DNA of 64,000 bases, taken from JAZKHT01 sp040385245. Lineage in GTDB: Bacteria > Pseudomonadota > Alphaproteobacteria > Rhodobacterales > Rhodobacteraceae. Location: NCBI GenBank assembly GCA_040385245.1, contig JAZKHT010000003.1:186001-250000 (forward strand), written 5' to 3'. Positions 26,883 to 36,182 of this stretch are shown in pieces; within the stretch, counting starts at the first letter, position 1, and every line of letters starts with the position of its first letter. A model generated the notes under the pieces. The model did no database searches. It saw nothing but the letters and a program-made list of their open reading frames with translations, and was not told where the DNA came from. Made by a program: the position numbers and the translations under genes.

Positions 26883-28082
26883 ATGGCGATTCTGCTGACT
26901 GGCATCACAGTGGCAACGATGGAGGGGGGCTATGGTCTGATCCCTGACGCGGCCCTTGTGCTGAACGGCGACCAGATCCAATGGGTCGGCCCCCGCGCCG
27001 CCCTGCCCGCGATCCATCACGCGCTGGAGGCGGTTGATATGGGCGGGCGGCTGGTGACGCCCGGCCTGATTGATTGCCACAGCCATGTCGTCTTTGGCGG
27101 CCACCGCGCGGCGGAATTCGAGGCGCGCCTGAACGGGGCCACCTATGCCGACATCGCCCGCGCGGGCGGCGGCATCCTGTCCACCGTCACTGCCACGCGC
27201 GCGGCCACCGAGGATGCGCTGTTGTCCTCTGCCCTGCCCCGCGTCGATGCGATGATCGCCACCGGCACCACAACGCTAGAGGTGAAGTCGGGCTATGGCC
27301 TGACCGTGCAGGACGAGGTCAAGATGCTGCGCGTCGCCCGCCGCATCGGGCAGGTGCGCGATGTGACGATCCGCACCACCCACCTTGCCGCCCATGCCAT
27401 CCCGCCCGAATTTGGGGCCGACCCGATCCGCTATCTGGACGAGGTGGCCATACCCTCCCTCTATCAGGCGCGCGACGAAGGGCTGGCCGATGCGGTCGAT
27501 GCCTTTTGCGAAGGCATCGCCTTTTCGCCTGAACAGGTCGATCATCTGTTCCGGGTGGCGCGCAATCTGGGCCTGCCGGTCAAGCTGCACGCCGAGCAAT
27601 TGTCCGATCTGAAGGGGGCCGTGCTTGCCGCCCGCTTTCACGCGCTGTCGGCGGATCATCTGGAGTATCTGGGGCAAGACGGGATCGACGCGATGGCGCA
27701 GGCAGGCACCGTCGCCGTAATCCTGCCGGGGGCGTTCTACACCTTGCGCGAAACGCAGATGCCCCCCATCGCCGCCTTGCGCGAAGCGGGCGTTCCGATG
27801 GCCGTGGCCACCGATTGCAACCCCGGATCGTCGCCGATGACCTCGTTGCCGCTGGCGATGAACATGGCCTGCACCCTGTTCCGCATGACCCCGGTCGAGG
27901 CGGTGTTGGGCGTCACCGCCCACGCCGCCCGCGCGCTGGGGCTGCCCGACCGGGGCCGCATCCTGCCCGGGCTGCGCGCCGATCTGTGCGTCTGGGATGC
28001 CGAACACCCCGCCGAATTGGCCTATCGCATCGGGGCGGATGCCCTGAACACCCGCATCATCGGAGGCCGTCTTGACGCCTGA
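26883..28082 (+). CDS. hutI: imidazolonepropionase
   Basis: The 399-residue metal-dependent amidohydrolase opens imidazolonepropionate to N-formimidoylglutamate, third step of histidine breakdown. CHSHVVFGGHRAAEFE holds the first metal site, TTHLAAHAIPPEF and KLHAEQLSDL the next histidines, and ATDCNPGSSP the aspartate. The ATG has a weak AAGGC stretch upstream. Its TGA lies inside the start of hutH (overlap of 11 nt). Confidence 0.96.
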   Translation: MAILLTGITVATMEGGYGLIPDAALVLNGDQIQWVGPRAALPAIHHALEAVDMGGRLVTPGLIDCHSHVVFGGHRAAEFEARLNGATYADIARAGGGILSTVTATRAATEDALLSSALPRVDAMIATGTTTLEVKSGYGLTVQDEVKMLRVARRIGQVRDVTIRTTHLAAHAIPPEFGADPIRYLDEVAIPSLYQARDEGLADAVDAFCEGIAFSPEQVDHLFRVARNLGLPVKLHAEQLSDLKGAVLAARFHALSADHLEYLGQDGIDAMAQAGTVAVILPGAFYTLRETQMPPIAALREAGVPMAVATDCNPGSSPMTSLPLAMNMACTLFRMTPVEAVLGVTAHAARALGLPDRGRILPGLRADLCVWDAEHPAELAYRIGADALNTRIIGGRLDA

Positions 28083-29601
28083 AATCCTGACCCCCGGCGC
28101 AACGACCCTTGCGCAGTTGGAACGCCTCTACCGCAGCGGCGCGCCCGCAGCGCTGCACGCATCCGCGCGGGCCGGGGTCGATGCCGCCGCCGCACGCATC
28201 GCCGCCGCCGCTGCGGGCGATGTGGCGGTTTACGGGGTGAATACGGGCTTTGGCAAACTCGCCTCGATCAAGATCGCGACCAAGGACACCGCCACCCTGC
28301 AACGCAACCTGATCCTGTCGCATTGCTGCGGGGTGGGCGATGCGATGCCCACACCTGTGGCGCGGCTGATGATGGTGCTGAAACTGCTGAGCCTTGGGCG
28401 CGGTGCGTCCGGGGTGCGGTGGGACATCGTCGCGCTGTTGCAGGGGATGCTGGAGCGTGGTGTCACCCCGGTGATCCCGGCGCAGGGGTCGGTCGGTGCC
28501 TCGGGCGATCTTGCCCCCCTGGCGCATATGGCCGCCGTGATGATCGGCCAGGGCGAGGCGCTGATTGATGGCTGCGCGATCCCCGGTGCCGATGCCCTGG
28601 CCCAGGCGGGCCTGTCCCCCGTGACGCTTGGCCCAAAGGAAGGGCTGGCGCTGATCAACGGCACGCAGTTTTCCACCGCCTACGCGCTTGCCGGGCTGTT
28701 CGACGGCTGGCGGTCGGCGCAGACGGCGCTGGTCATATCGGCGCTGTCCACCGATGCGATCATGGGATCGACCGCCCCCTTTCACCCAGAAATCCACGCC
28801 TTGCGCGGCCATGCGGGCCAGATCGAGGCGGCAGCGGCCATGCGCGCCCTGCTGGACGGATCGGCCATCCGCGCCAGCCATGTGGAGGGCGATACCCGCG
28901 TGCAAGACCCCTATTGCATCCGCTGTCAGCCGCAGGTCACCGGCGCCGCGATGGACATCCTGCGTCAGGCCGCGCGAACGCTTGAAATCGAAGCGAACGC
29001 CGCCACCGACAACCCGCTGGTGCTGTCAGACGGGCAGATCGTGTCAGGCGGCAACTTTCATGCCGAACCTGTCGGGTTTGCCGCCGATATGATCGCCCTT
29101 GCGCTGTCCGAAATCGGGGCCATCGCGCAGCGCCGCGTGGCGCTGATGGTGGACCCGACGCTGTCGTTCGATCTGCCCCCCTTTCTGACACCCAACCCCG
29201 GCCTGAATTCCGGCCTGATGATAGCCGAGGTTACGACGGCAGCCTTGATGAGCGAGAACAAGCATCTGGCCCACCCCACCGTCACCGACAGCACCCCCAC
29301 ATCTGCCAATCAGGAAGATCACGTCTCGATGGCGGCCCACGGCGCGCGCCGGTTGGGGCGAATGAACGCGAACCTTGCCGCCATTCTGGGGATCGAGGCG
29401 ATGTGTGCCGCACAAGGCGTGGAATTCCGCGCGCCGCTGGCCACTTCGGCCCCGCTGGCCCGTGTGGTCGCGCGTCTGCGGCAGGACGTGGCGACGATGG
29501 GCGAAGACCGCTACCTTGCCCCCGATCTGGCCGCCGCCGCCACCCTTGTCGCCACGGGGGCGCTTGCCGCCGCCGCCCGGACCGCCCTTCCCGAACTGTG
29601 A
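28072..29601 (+). CDS. hutH: histidine ammonia-lyase
   Basis: The 509-residue enzyme deaminates histidine to urocanate. The self-formed MIO cofactor arises from ASG in GSVGASGDLAPLAH (about 143-145). YGVNTGFGKLA carries the catalytic tyrosine, and QEDHVSMAAHGA is the family's glutamate region. The start is a TTG at 28072, decided by GGAGG at 28062-28066 and the overlap with hutI. It is followed 4 bp later by hutU. Confidence 0.96.
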   Translation: MTPEILTPGATTLAQLERLYRSGAPAALHASARAGVDAAAARIAAAAAGDVAVYGVNTGFGKLASIKIATKDTATLQRNLILSHCCGVGDAMPTPVARLMMVLKLLSLGRGASGVRWDIVALLQGMLERGVTPVIPAQGSVGASGDLAPLAHMAAVMIGQGEALIDGCAIPGADALAQAGLSPVTLGPKEGLALINGTQFSTAYALAGLFDGWRSAQTALVISALSTDAIMGSTAPFHPEIHALRGHAGQIEAAAAMRALLDGSAIRASHVEGDTRVQDPYCIRCQPQVTGAAMDILRQAARTLEIEANAATDNPLVLSDGQIVSGGNFHAEPVGFAADMIALALSEIGAIAQRRVALMVDPTLSFDLPPFLTPNPGLNSGLMIAEVTTAALMSENKHLAHPTVTDSTPTSANQEDHVSMAAHGARRLGRMNANLAAILGIEAMCAAQGVEFRAPLATSAPLARVVARLRQDVATMGEDRYLAPDLAAAATLVATGALAAAARTALPEL

Positions 29602-29605
29602 GGTC

Positions 29606-31291
29606 ATGATGAACCCCCGCCACAACCTGCGCGACGTCTTTCCCGCCACCGGCACCGAGATCACCGCCAAAAGCTGGCTGACCGAGGCCCCGATGCGGAT
29701 GCTGATGAACAACCTGCACCCCGATGTGGCCGAAAACCCGCACGAGCTGGTGGTCTACGGCGGCATCGGCCGCGCCGCCCGGACGTGGGAGGATTTCGAC
29801 CGCATCGTGGCGGCGCTGAAAGACCTGAACGACGATGAAACCCTGCTGGTGCAATCGGGCAAGCCGGTCGGCATCTTTCGCACCCACAAGGACGCGCCGC
29901 GCGTTCTGATCGCCAACTCCAACCTTGTGCCGCATTGGGCCACCTGGGACCACTTCAACGAATTGGATAAGAAGGGTCTGGCGATGTATGGCCAGATGAC
30001 CGCCGGATCGTGGATCTACATCGGCACCCAAGGGATCGTGCAGGGCACCTATGAAACCTTTGCCGAAGCGGGGCGTCAGCATTATGGCGGCGATCTGACC
30101 GGCAAATGGATCCTGACGGGCGGTTTGGGTGGCATGGGCGGCGCGCAGCCCCTTGCCGCCGTGATGGCCGGGGCCTGCTGTCTGGCGGTGGAATGTGACG
30201 AGACGCGGATCGATTTTCGTATACGCACCAGATACCTGGATGCCAAAGCGCAGACTTTGGATGAAGCATTGGCCCTGATCGACCAGTGGACGGCGACGGG
30301 TCAGGCGAAATCGGTCGGGCTGTTGGGCAACGCCGCCGATGTCTTTCCCGAACTCGTGGCGCGGATGCGCGCGGGCGGCCACCGCCCCGACATCGTGACC
30401 GATCAGACATCCGCCCACGATCCGCTGCACGGCTATCTGCCGCAGGGCTGGACCGTGGCCGAATGGCGCGCCAAACAGGAAACCGACCCAAAGGCGGTGG
30501 AACGCGCCGCGCGCGCATCGATGCGCACCCATGTCGCGGCGATGGTCGATTTCTGGAACGCGGGTGTGCCGACGCTGGATTATGGCAACAACATCCGGCA
30601 AGTGGCGCAGGACGAAGGGTTGGAGAACGCCTTTGCCTTTCCCGGCTTTGTGCCCGCCTATATCCGCCCGCTGTTCTGCCGGGGCATCGGTCCGTTCCGC
30701 TGGGTGGCCCTGTCGGGCGACCCCGAGGATATCCACAAGACCGACGCCGCGATGAAACGGCTGTTCCCCGACAACTCCCATCTGCATCGCTGGCTGGACA
30801 TGGCGCAGGACCGCATCGCCTTTCAGGGCCTGCCCGCGCGCATCTGCTGGATCGGTCTGGGCGACCGGCACCGCGCCGGGTTGATGTTCAACGAGATGGT
30901 GGCAAGTGGCGAATTGAAGGCCCCCATCGTGATCGGGCGTGATCATCTCGATTCAGGCTCTGTCGCATCCCCCAACCGCGAGACTGAGGCGATGCTGGAT
31001 GGATCCGACGCGGTGTCGGACTGGCCACTGCTGAACGCGCTGCTGAACACCGCATCCGGGGCCACCTGGGTATCGCTGCACCACGGCGGTGGGGTGGGCA
31101 TGGGGTATTCGCAACATTCGGGCATGGTGATCGTGGCGGATGGCACCGATGACGCCGCGCGCCGCCTGACCAATGTACTGTGGAACGATCCCGCCACCGG
31201 GGTGATGCGCCACGCCGATGCGGGCTATGACATCGCCCGCGACTGCGCCACCGAACACGGCCTGCGCCTGCCGGGTATATTGGGCAACTGA
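29606..31291 (+). CDS. hutU: urocanate hydratase
   Basis: The 561-residue NAD-dependent enzyme hydrates urocanate to imidazolonepropionate. The N-terminus reads LVVYGGIGRAARTW; the nucleotide region is WILTGGLGGMGGAQP; the active-site cysteine stretch ARICWIGLGDR is near residue 412. Two adjacent ATGs (29606, 29609) are possible; GAGG at 29600-29603 is better spaced for the second. It is last gene of hutIHU. Confidence 0.96.
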   Translation: MMNPRHNLRDVFPATGTEITAKSWLTEAPMRMLMNNLHPDVAENPHELVVYGGIGRAARTWEDFDRIVAALKDLNDDETLLVQSGKPVGIFRTHKDAPRVLIANSNLVPHWATWDHFNELDKKGLAMYGQMTAGSWIYIGTQGIVQGTYETFAEAGRQHYGGDLTGKWILTGGLGGMGGAQPLAAVMAGACCLAVECDETRIDFRIRTRYLDAKAQTLDEALALIDQWTATGQAKSVGLLGNAADVFPELVARMRAGGHRPDIVTDQTSAHDPLHGYLPQGWTVAEWRAKQETDPKAVERAARASMRTHVAAMVDFWNAGVPTLDYGNNIRQVAQDEGLENAFAFPGFVPAYIRPLFCRGIGPFRWVALSGDPEDIHKTDAAMKRLFPDNSHLHRWLDMAQDRIAFQGLPARICWIGLGDRHRAGLMFNEMVASGELKAPIVIGRDHLDSGSVASPNRETEAMLDGSDAVSDWPLLNALLNTASGATWVSLHHGGGVGMGYSQHSGMVIVADGTDDAARRLTNVLWNDPATGVMRHADAGYDIARDCATEHGLRLPGILGN

Positions 31292-31315
31292 CCCTGTGCC
31301 TGCGTTCATCTTGGC

Positions 31316-31358
31316 CTAAATAATCCAAAGGGCGGGCGGGGGGCAGACAGTCCCCCGC
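31316..31358. repeat. intergenic AAATAATCC / G-rich hairpin element, copy D
   Basis: CCTAAATAATCC is followed by a G-rich stretch and a hairpin with arms GCGGGGG (31336-31342) and CCCCCGC (31352-31358). It is a looser member of the family seen at 3511, 11086 and 20206, again between two plus-strand genes. It may help end hutU transcription, though no T-run is clear. Confidence 0.45.
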
Positions 31359-31386
31359 TTTTCGCCAGTCAAGACAAGGACCATCC

Positions 31387-32040
31387 ATGCACTATGCCCC
31401 CGGACAGGACCCCTGCCCGCTGCCGTTCTCGCCCTTCAAATCCTGCACCGTGCCGCGCCCGATCGGCTGGCTTTCGACGATCTCAAAGGACGGCAAGACC
31501 AACCTTGCCCCCTACAGCCAGTGGCAGAACCTGTCCTTCGATCCGCCGATGGTGATGTTCGCGGCCAACCCCTATGCGGACGGCACCCGCAAACACACGG
31601 TCATCAACGCCGAGCAAACCGGCTGGTTCGTCTGGAACATGGCGACCTATGAATTGCGCGAAGCGGTTAACATCAGCGCGATGGAATGGCCCGAAGGGGT
31701 GGATGAATTCGAAAAGGCCGGCGTGACCAAGGCCCCCTGCATCGACGCGCCGGGGCCGCGCGTGGCCGAAAGCCCTGCGCATTTCGAATGCCGCTACCTG
31801 TCGACCCACCGCCTGCGCGGCAATTCCAACCACGGCTGGGTCGATGTGGTTTATGGCGAAGTCGCGCGCATCCACGTCAAGGACGAGGTGCTGCGCCCGG
31901 ATGGCAAGCTCGACATCCCCCTGATCCGCCCCTTGGCGCGGTTGGGGTATTACGACTACACCTCTGTCACCGAAACCTTCGAGATGCGGATACCGGGGGC
32001 GACAGGGTCAGCGGCGGCGGGTTTGGAGGGCAAGGCGTAG
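31387..32040 (+). CDS. flavin reductase-like (FMN-binding split-barrel) protein
   Basis: The 217-residue protein is of the flavin reductase-like domain family, with FKSCTVPRPIGWLSTISKDGKTNLAPYSQWQNLSFDPPMVMFA as the N-terminal FMN-binding half and NHGWVDVVYGEVARIHV later. Such proteins reduce flavin for oxygenases or act alone. AAGGA precedes the ATG. It follows hutU after a repeat element; a link to histidine use is not shown. No partner oxygenase is nearby. Confidence 0.85.
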   Translation: MHYAPGQDPCPLPFSPFKSCTVPRPIGWLSTISKDGKTNLAPYSQWQNLSFDPPMVMFAANPYADGTRKHTVINAEQTGWFVWNMATYELREAVNISAMEWPEGVDEFEKAGVTKAPCIDAPGPRVAESPAHFECRYLSTHRLRGNSNHGWVDVVYGEVARIHVKDEVLRPDGKLDIPLIRPLARLGYYDYTSVTETFEMRIPGATGSAAAGLEGKA

Positions 32041-32113
32041 AAGTTCTGCGCCATGCCATACTGTTGCACGGCGTAGGCCGCAGGAAGTTTCACCGAAAGT
32101 TCGCTCCCCGCGG

Positions 32114-33043
32114 TTACAGAAAGACCGGGTTCGACCAGGCCCTTCGCCCTGCGGCATCGATCACGCTGACGCGCAGCCACGGCGTATCGCGCAGGCGGGC
32201 CAGCGGAACCTGCGTGCGGGTCATCGAGGTGCCATGCACCCCCTTGGCCCCGGTTCCTGCCCCTTGGACGATCACCGAACGGACGGCAGAGCTTTCGACG
32301 ATCACATGGTCCTTTTCGACCCGGACATCGCGCAATTCCGGCCCTTGGGTCGAATAGAAATCGCCGCGTTTCAGCGCCGCAAGCAGCGCGTCCGGTTCGT
32401 TTTCCTGCGCCTTGACCATCACCCAGCCGCCGAAATGGTCGGGTTCGGAAAAATGCGCGTCGTCGGTGGCGATCATGGTCAGCCGCCGCCCTTCGGTCAG
32501 CAGCAGGTCGGCGATGGCAAAGCCGTCGGGGCGGTCGCAACCCATGGCGCAGCCGTGGTTATACACCTCGACCGCGTGGGCGGCGTCGATCGTGCGGGCA
32601 TCGGCTAGCGTCAGGCCCGACCATTGCGGATGGGCGATGGCGACGAATGCCCCTGATGCCACCGCCCGCGCCGCGATCGCGGCCCCGGTTTCCTGCGCGG
32701 GATGCGGGGTGAAATCGGGGCTGTCGGGGGCTGCGAAACCTGGCGGCAGGCCCACGGCCAGAATATGCCACACCTCGCCGTTCGCCATGGCACCTGCGTG
32801 CAACTCTGCCCCCAGCAGCGTGGTGAAGCCGGGGGCACGATAGGGCACGGTATCGACAATGGGATAGCCCCACATGCCAATGAAATGATCGGTCAGCGCC
32901 AGAGAATCATAGCCTTCGGCCCTGTAGCGGCGGCACACCTCGGCCGGGTCAAGCACACCGTCGGACCGGGTGGAATGGGTGTGCAGGTTGCCGCGCCAGA
33001 AGCGGCCCTTGGCGGAAAAGGCAGGCAGGCGCACGGCGGGCAT
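32114..33043 (-). CDS. PHP-domain metal-dependent phosphoesterase (CehA/McbA-like)
   Basis: The 309-residue PHP protein has NLHTHSTRSDG and ALTDHF (metal-binding histidines and aspartates), GAELHAG, AIAHPQWSG and a TDDAHF element. The layout matches CehA/McbA-type hydrolases annotated as phosphoesterases or carbaryl hydrolase relatives. The natural substrate is unknown. It is convergent with the flavin reductase gene and divergent from the ArsR-type regulator. Confidence 0.85.
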   Translation of the reverse strand: MPAVRLPAFSAKGRFWRGNLHTHSTRSDGVLDPAEVCRRYRAEGYDSLALTDHFIGMWGYPIVDTVPYRAPGFTTLLGAELHAGAMANGEVWHILAVGLPPGFAAPDSPDFTPHPAQETGAAIAARAVASGAFVAIAHPQWSGLTLADARTIDAAHAVEVYNHGCAMGCDRPDGFAIADLLLTEGRRLTMIATDDAHFSEPDHFGGWVMVKAQENEPDALLAALKRGDFYSTQGPELRDVRVEKDHVIVESSAVRSVIVQGAGTGAKGVHGTSMTRTQVPLARLRDTPWLRVSVIDAAGRRAWSNPVFL

Positions 33044-33245
33044 CCCTAGCTGGTGACATGACCGTCAACGTAGCAACCGGATTGCCTCCGTCCAGTGGCG
33101 ATATGACGGAATTCAGGCGCGCGGCCCTTTCCATCGCGCCACTTTACCCCATGTATTGGCAGACTTGCGGGGGGACGCGACGCAATGCCCCTCTCGCCGT
33201 CGTGGGGCAGATGTGATAATCCCCGTCAAAAGGCACAGGCAACCA

Positions 33246-33611
33246 ATGCAGATGGCAATGATCGAAGACGACATGCAGGACCAAAGTGGGGATGGCTGTG
33301 CCGACATGTCCGTGGACGAGATGATCGTTCAGGCCACGGCGGCGGCCAGTTTCCTGAAGGCGTTGTCGCACGAAGGGCGGCTGATGATCCTGTGCCACCT
33401 GTCATCGGGCGAAAAGTCGGTGACCGAGTTGGAGCGGTTGTTGTCATCGCGACAGGCCGCCGTCAGCCAGCAATTGGCCCGGTTGCGGCTGGAAGGACTG
33501 GTCAACAGCCGGCGTGACGGCAAGGCAATCTATTACTCGATCCAGGACCCCAAGGTCAGCCGCACCATCGAACTGGTCTATGACATGTTCTGCAAACTGC
33601 CCGATGCCTGA
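33246..33611 (+). CDS. ArsR-family regulator with SqrR/BigR-type cysteine pair
   Basis: The 121-residue winged-helix protein reads KALSHEGRLMILCHLSSGEKSVTELERLL then RQAAVSQQLARLRLEGLVNSRRDGKAIYYSI. Cys50 (in LMILCHL) and Cys116 (in YDMFCKL) are 66 residues apart, the same spacing as the redox pair of SqrR and BigR, which form a tetrasulfide link with persulfides. An extra N-terminal Cys18 is also present. Start ATG 33246; nearby ATGs at 33252 and 33258 are alternatives. Sulfur genes lie 16 kb away at 49.3 kb. Confidence 0.85.
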   Translation: MQMAMIEDDMQDQSGDGCADMSVDEMIVQATAAASFLKALSHEGRLMILCHLSSGEKSVTELERLLSSRQAAVSQQLARLRLEGLVNSRRDGKAIYYSIQDPKVSRTIELVYDMFCKLPDA

Positions 33612-33638
33612 AACCGGGCGGTAGCTGCCGGGGGGCGG

Positions 33639-34373
33639 TCAGCCGCGCCCCAGATAGGGCATGTCGCGCGCCATGATCGTCATGAAGGGGATGCTGACCT
33701 GCAACGGCAGCATCGCCATGTGCAGCACCGCATCCGCGACATGGCCCACGTCCATCACAGGTTCGGTCTTGATCGACAGGTCGGCCTGCGGCACGCCTTT
33801 GGTGAACTTCACCGCAAGATCGGTCAGCGCATTGCCGATGTCGATCTGACCGGCCGCGATGTTGAATTGCCGCCCGTCCAGACACAGGGTGCGCGTCAGA
33901 CCCGTCACCGCATGTTTTGACATGGTATAGGGCGCAGACCCCGGCCGTGGCACATGCGCCGAGACAGAGCCGTTGTTGATGATGCGCCCGCCCTGCGGGT
34001 CCTGCCGCCGCATCAGGCCAAAGGCCGCGCGGGCGGTCAGGAACATGCCGGTGATGTTCACATTCGACAGTGCCAGCCAATCCTTGACCGCGATTTCATC
34101 GATGGGCTTGCCCGGCAGGGACATGCCCGCGTTGTTGAAGGCGACATCCAGCCTGCCCCAGTCTGCCGCGACCCGCGCAAAGGCCGCGTCGACCTGCGCT
34201 GCGTCGGACACATCGCAGGGCAGGATCAGCGCATCCGCCCCTTGGGCGGTTTCCGCCAACGCCTCGGCCCGGCGCCCCACGAGCGCGACCTTCCAACCCT
34301 GTTGCAGGAACAGGCGCGCCGTGGCGCGGCCGATGCCGCTGCCTGCGCCGGTGATCAGAATGGTCTGGGTCAT
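33639..34373 (-). CDS. SDR-family oxidoreductase
   Basis: The 244-residue classical SDR has TGAGSGIGRA, NNAG, the catalytic serine region NNGSVSAHVPR and YTMSK as YxxxK. ATG 34373 overlaps the stop of the upstream glycosyltransferase by 4 nt, so the two are co-transcribed. The C-terminal half is unusual for the family in lacking the common DGG ending; it ends MARDMPYLGRG, as in some Rhodobacterales SDRs of unknown function. Confidence 0.88.
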   Translation of the reverse strand: MTQTILITGAGSGIGRATARLFLQQGWKVALVGRRAEALAETAQGADALILPCDVSDAAQVDAAFARVAADWGRLDVAFNNAGMSLPGKPIDEIAVKDWLALSNVNITGMFLTARAAFGLMRRQDPQGGRIINNGSVSAHVPRPGSAPYTMSKHAVTGLTRTLCLDGRQFNIAAGQIDIGNALTDLAVKFTKGVPQADLSIKTEPVMDVGHVADAVLHMAMLPLQVSIPFMTIMARDMPYLGRG

Positions 34374-36052
34374 GGGGGTGGTGCCTCCTCGGCGGCAAAG
34401 TGGTATTTCAGCAACCACAGCAGGATACGTTCGGCCCGCAGAACGGGTTGACCGGCGCGCGCTGCCAATTCGGCGACAGTCTGACCCGACGCCCCGCACG
34501 CCACAAGCGCGGAATGCAGGGCACTGATGGCGGCCCCTTGTTCAAATATGCGCTTGGTTCCCATGTAATTGCGCAAGGCAAGCGTGTCGGCCACGCCGGG
34601 GCGGGTGCCGATGTCGGTGGCGACATAGCGCGTGGCGTCGGTCTTGATCTGGCGGGTCGGGAACGATCCGAACAGCACCATCGGCGTTGGCGCGTTGGGC
34701 AGGCGTGCCGCAGGAACCGGGGCAAAGCGGCCGGGATCGGCGGCTTTGCGGATCGCCGTCACCTCGGCAAACAGGTCCTGCATCTGTGGCACGACGGCGC
34801 GCCAGTCGAACCGTGCGCGCGCCCGCGCGCGGCCCGCCGCCCCCATCGCCGCGCGCAGGGCGGGGTTGCGCGCCAGTGCCAGAATGGCCTGCGCCATCTT
34901 TGGCACGTCGATCTGCGTGACCGCCGACATCTGGCTGAGAAACTGGATATAGCTGTCGGTCGCGCCCATGTAGCGCAGCCCGGTCTGGGCGGTGTGTTCG
35001 GCCCGCGCGCCCATGGTGGGGATCAGAAAGCCGGTTTCCGGCACCACGGTATCACGCAGACCGTCCCAATCCGACACAACGCACGGCAGGCCCGCCGCCA
35101 TCGCCTCGACCGGGGCGATGCCAAAACTTTCCTGAAGATTGTCGATGGGAAACAGGAACATATCCGCCGCCGACAGTGCCGCCAGCCGCAAGGCCGGGCC
35201 TTCATGGGCAAGGATGTGAAAGCCCACATCCGGCATCAGCGCCGCCGCCCCCTTGGCAAAGATATTGCGGCTGTAATCGTCGGGCGAATTTCCCAGCAGG
35301 ATCAGATGCAGCCTGCGCCCCGCGTCCATCCCCGTCTGCGCCTGTGCCAAGGCCAGATACATCGGCAGCGGATCGAATTTTTCATGCGGTGTCAGGCGGG
35401 CCACGATCAGCGCCACAATGTCGTCTGCCGGAATGTTCAGCCGGGTGCGCAAGGCAACGCCTTCGGCAGGAACGGGGGTAAACTCGTCACACTCCACCCC
35501 CAGCGGGATGATCGGCAATTGCGGACGCGGCGGCACAACTCCGCCAAAGCGGGCGGCAAGATAGCCGTCGATGCGGTCATATTGCACATCCATCGCACTG
35601 CGCACCGCGCGCGAGGTGCAGATGACCGCATCCCATTCGGCACTGGGGGCGGTTCGCAGGGCAAGCGCGCCTTCCTGCACCGTCAGGGTGGACATGGTGT
35701 GCGTCATGCCGATCAGCGACCACGCCGTTGCCCCGAACGTCGCGCGCCGCCAGCATTCGGTCGCAAAGTTGGGGGCGGAATAAAAGATGCTGCCGACCGG
35801 GGCCATGCCGCGCGGCTGATCCAGCCGGGCACCGCGCACAGGCCGCGTCACGCCGCACTCCTTTGCCAATTCGGCAAAGGCCGCAGCCTCGGTCGCGCCT
35901 TGCGAGATCGACACGAATTCTTCGACCTGCGCATGGCGGAACCAGCCGCGCAGCAGGCTTTCCCCGGCCATCCGCCGCCCGTTCACGCCTTTCTTCGGGT
36001 CATATCCATCGGCGGCAAACCAGATCGCGGCATTGCGGTCCCCAACACTCAT
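34370..36052 (-). CDS. glycosyltransferase family 4-like protein
   Basis: The 560-residue protein has a central GT-B fold: IPLGVECDEFTPV, ALIVARLTPHEKFDPL and later FPIDNLQESFGIAPVEAMAAGLPCVVSDWDGLRD, the donor-binding E-x7-E motif of GT4. A C-terminal extension of about 110 residues (after RFDWRAVVPQMQDLF) is not explained by GT4. ATG 36052 has GGGGGA upstream. It forms a two-gene unit with the SDR. The glycosylated product is unknown. Confidence 0.85.
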   Translation of the reverse strand: MSVGDRNAAIWFAADGYDPKKGVNGRRMAGESLLRGWFRHAQVEEFVSISQGATEAAAFAELAKECGVTRPVRGARLDQPRGMAPVGSIFYSAPNFATECWRRATFGATAWSLIGMTHTMSTLTVQEGALALRTAPSAEWDAVICTSRAVRSAMDVQYDRIDGYLAARFGGVVPPRPQLPIIPLGVECDEFTPVPAEGVALRTRLNIPADDIVALIVARLTPHEKFDPLPMYLALAQAQTGMDAGRRLHLILLGNSPDDYSRNIFAKGAAALMPDVGFHILAHEGPALRLAALSAADMFLFPIDNLQESFGIAPVEAMAAGLPCVVSDWDGLRDTVVPETGFLIPTMGARAEHTAQTGLRYMGATDSYIQFLSQMSAVTQIDVPKMAQAILALARNPALRAAMGAAGRARARARFDWRAVVPQMQDLFAEVTAIRKAADPGRFAPVPAARLPNAPTPMVLFGSFPTRQIKTDATRYVATDIGTRPGVADTLALRNYMGTKRIFEQGAAISALHSALVACGASGQTVAELAARAGQPVLRAERILLWLLKYHFAAEEAPPP

Positions 36053-36182
36053 ACAAAATCCCCCAGACGCAGGTGCGGCAACGATGCCGCAGATCGCACC
36101 CATGGTTAGGGTGCCGGGGGGGCTTCGTCCAGCCGGGTCGGGACAAGGTGCGGGACAACGGGAAAAATCCGTGACCCTGCGG

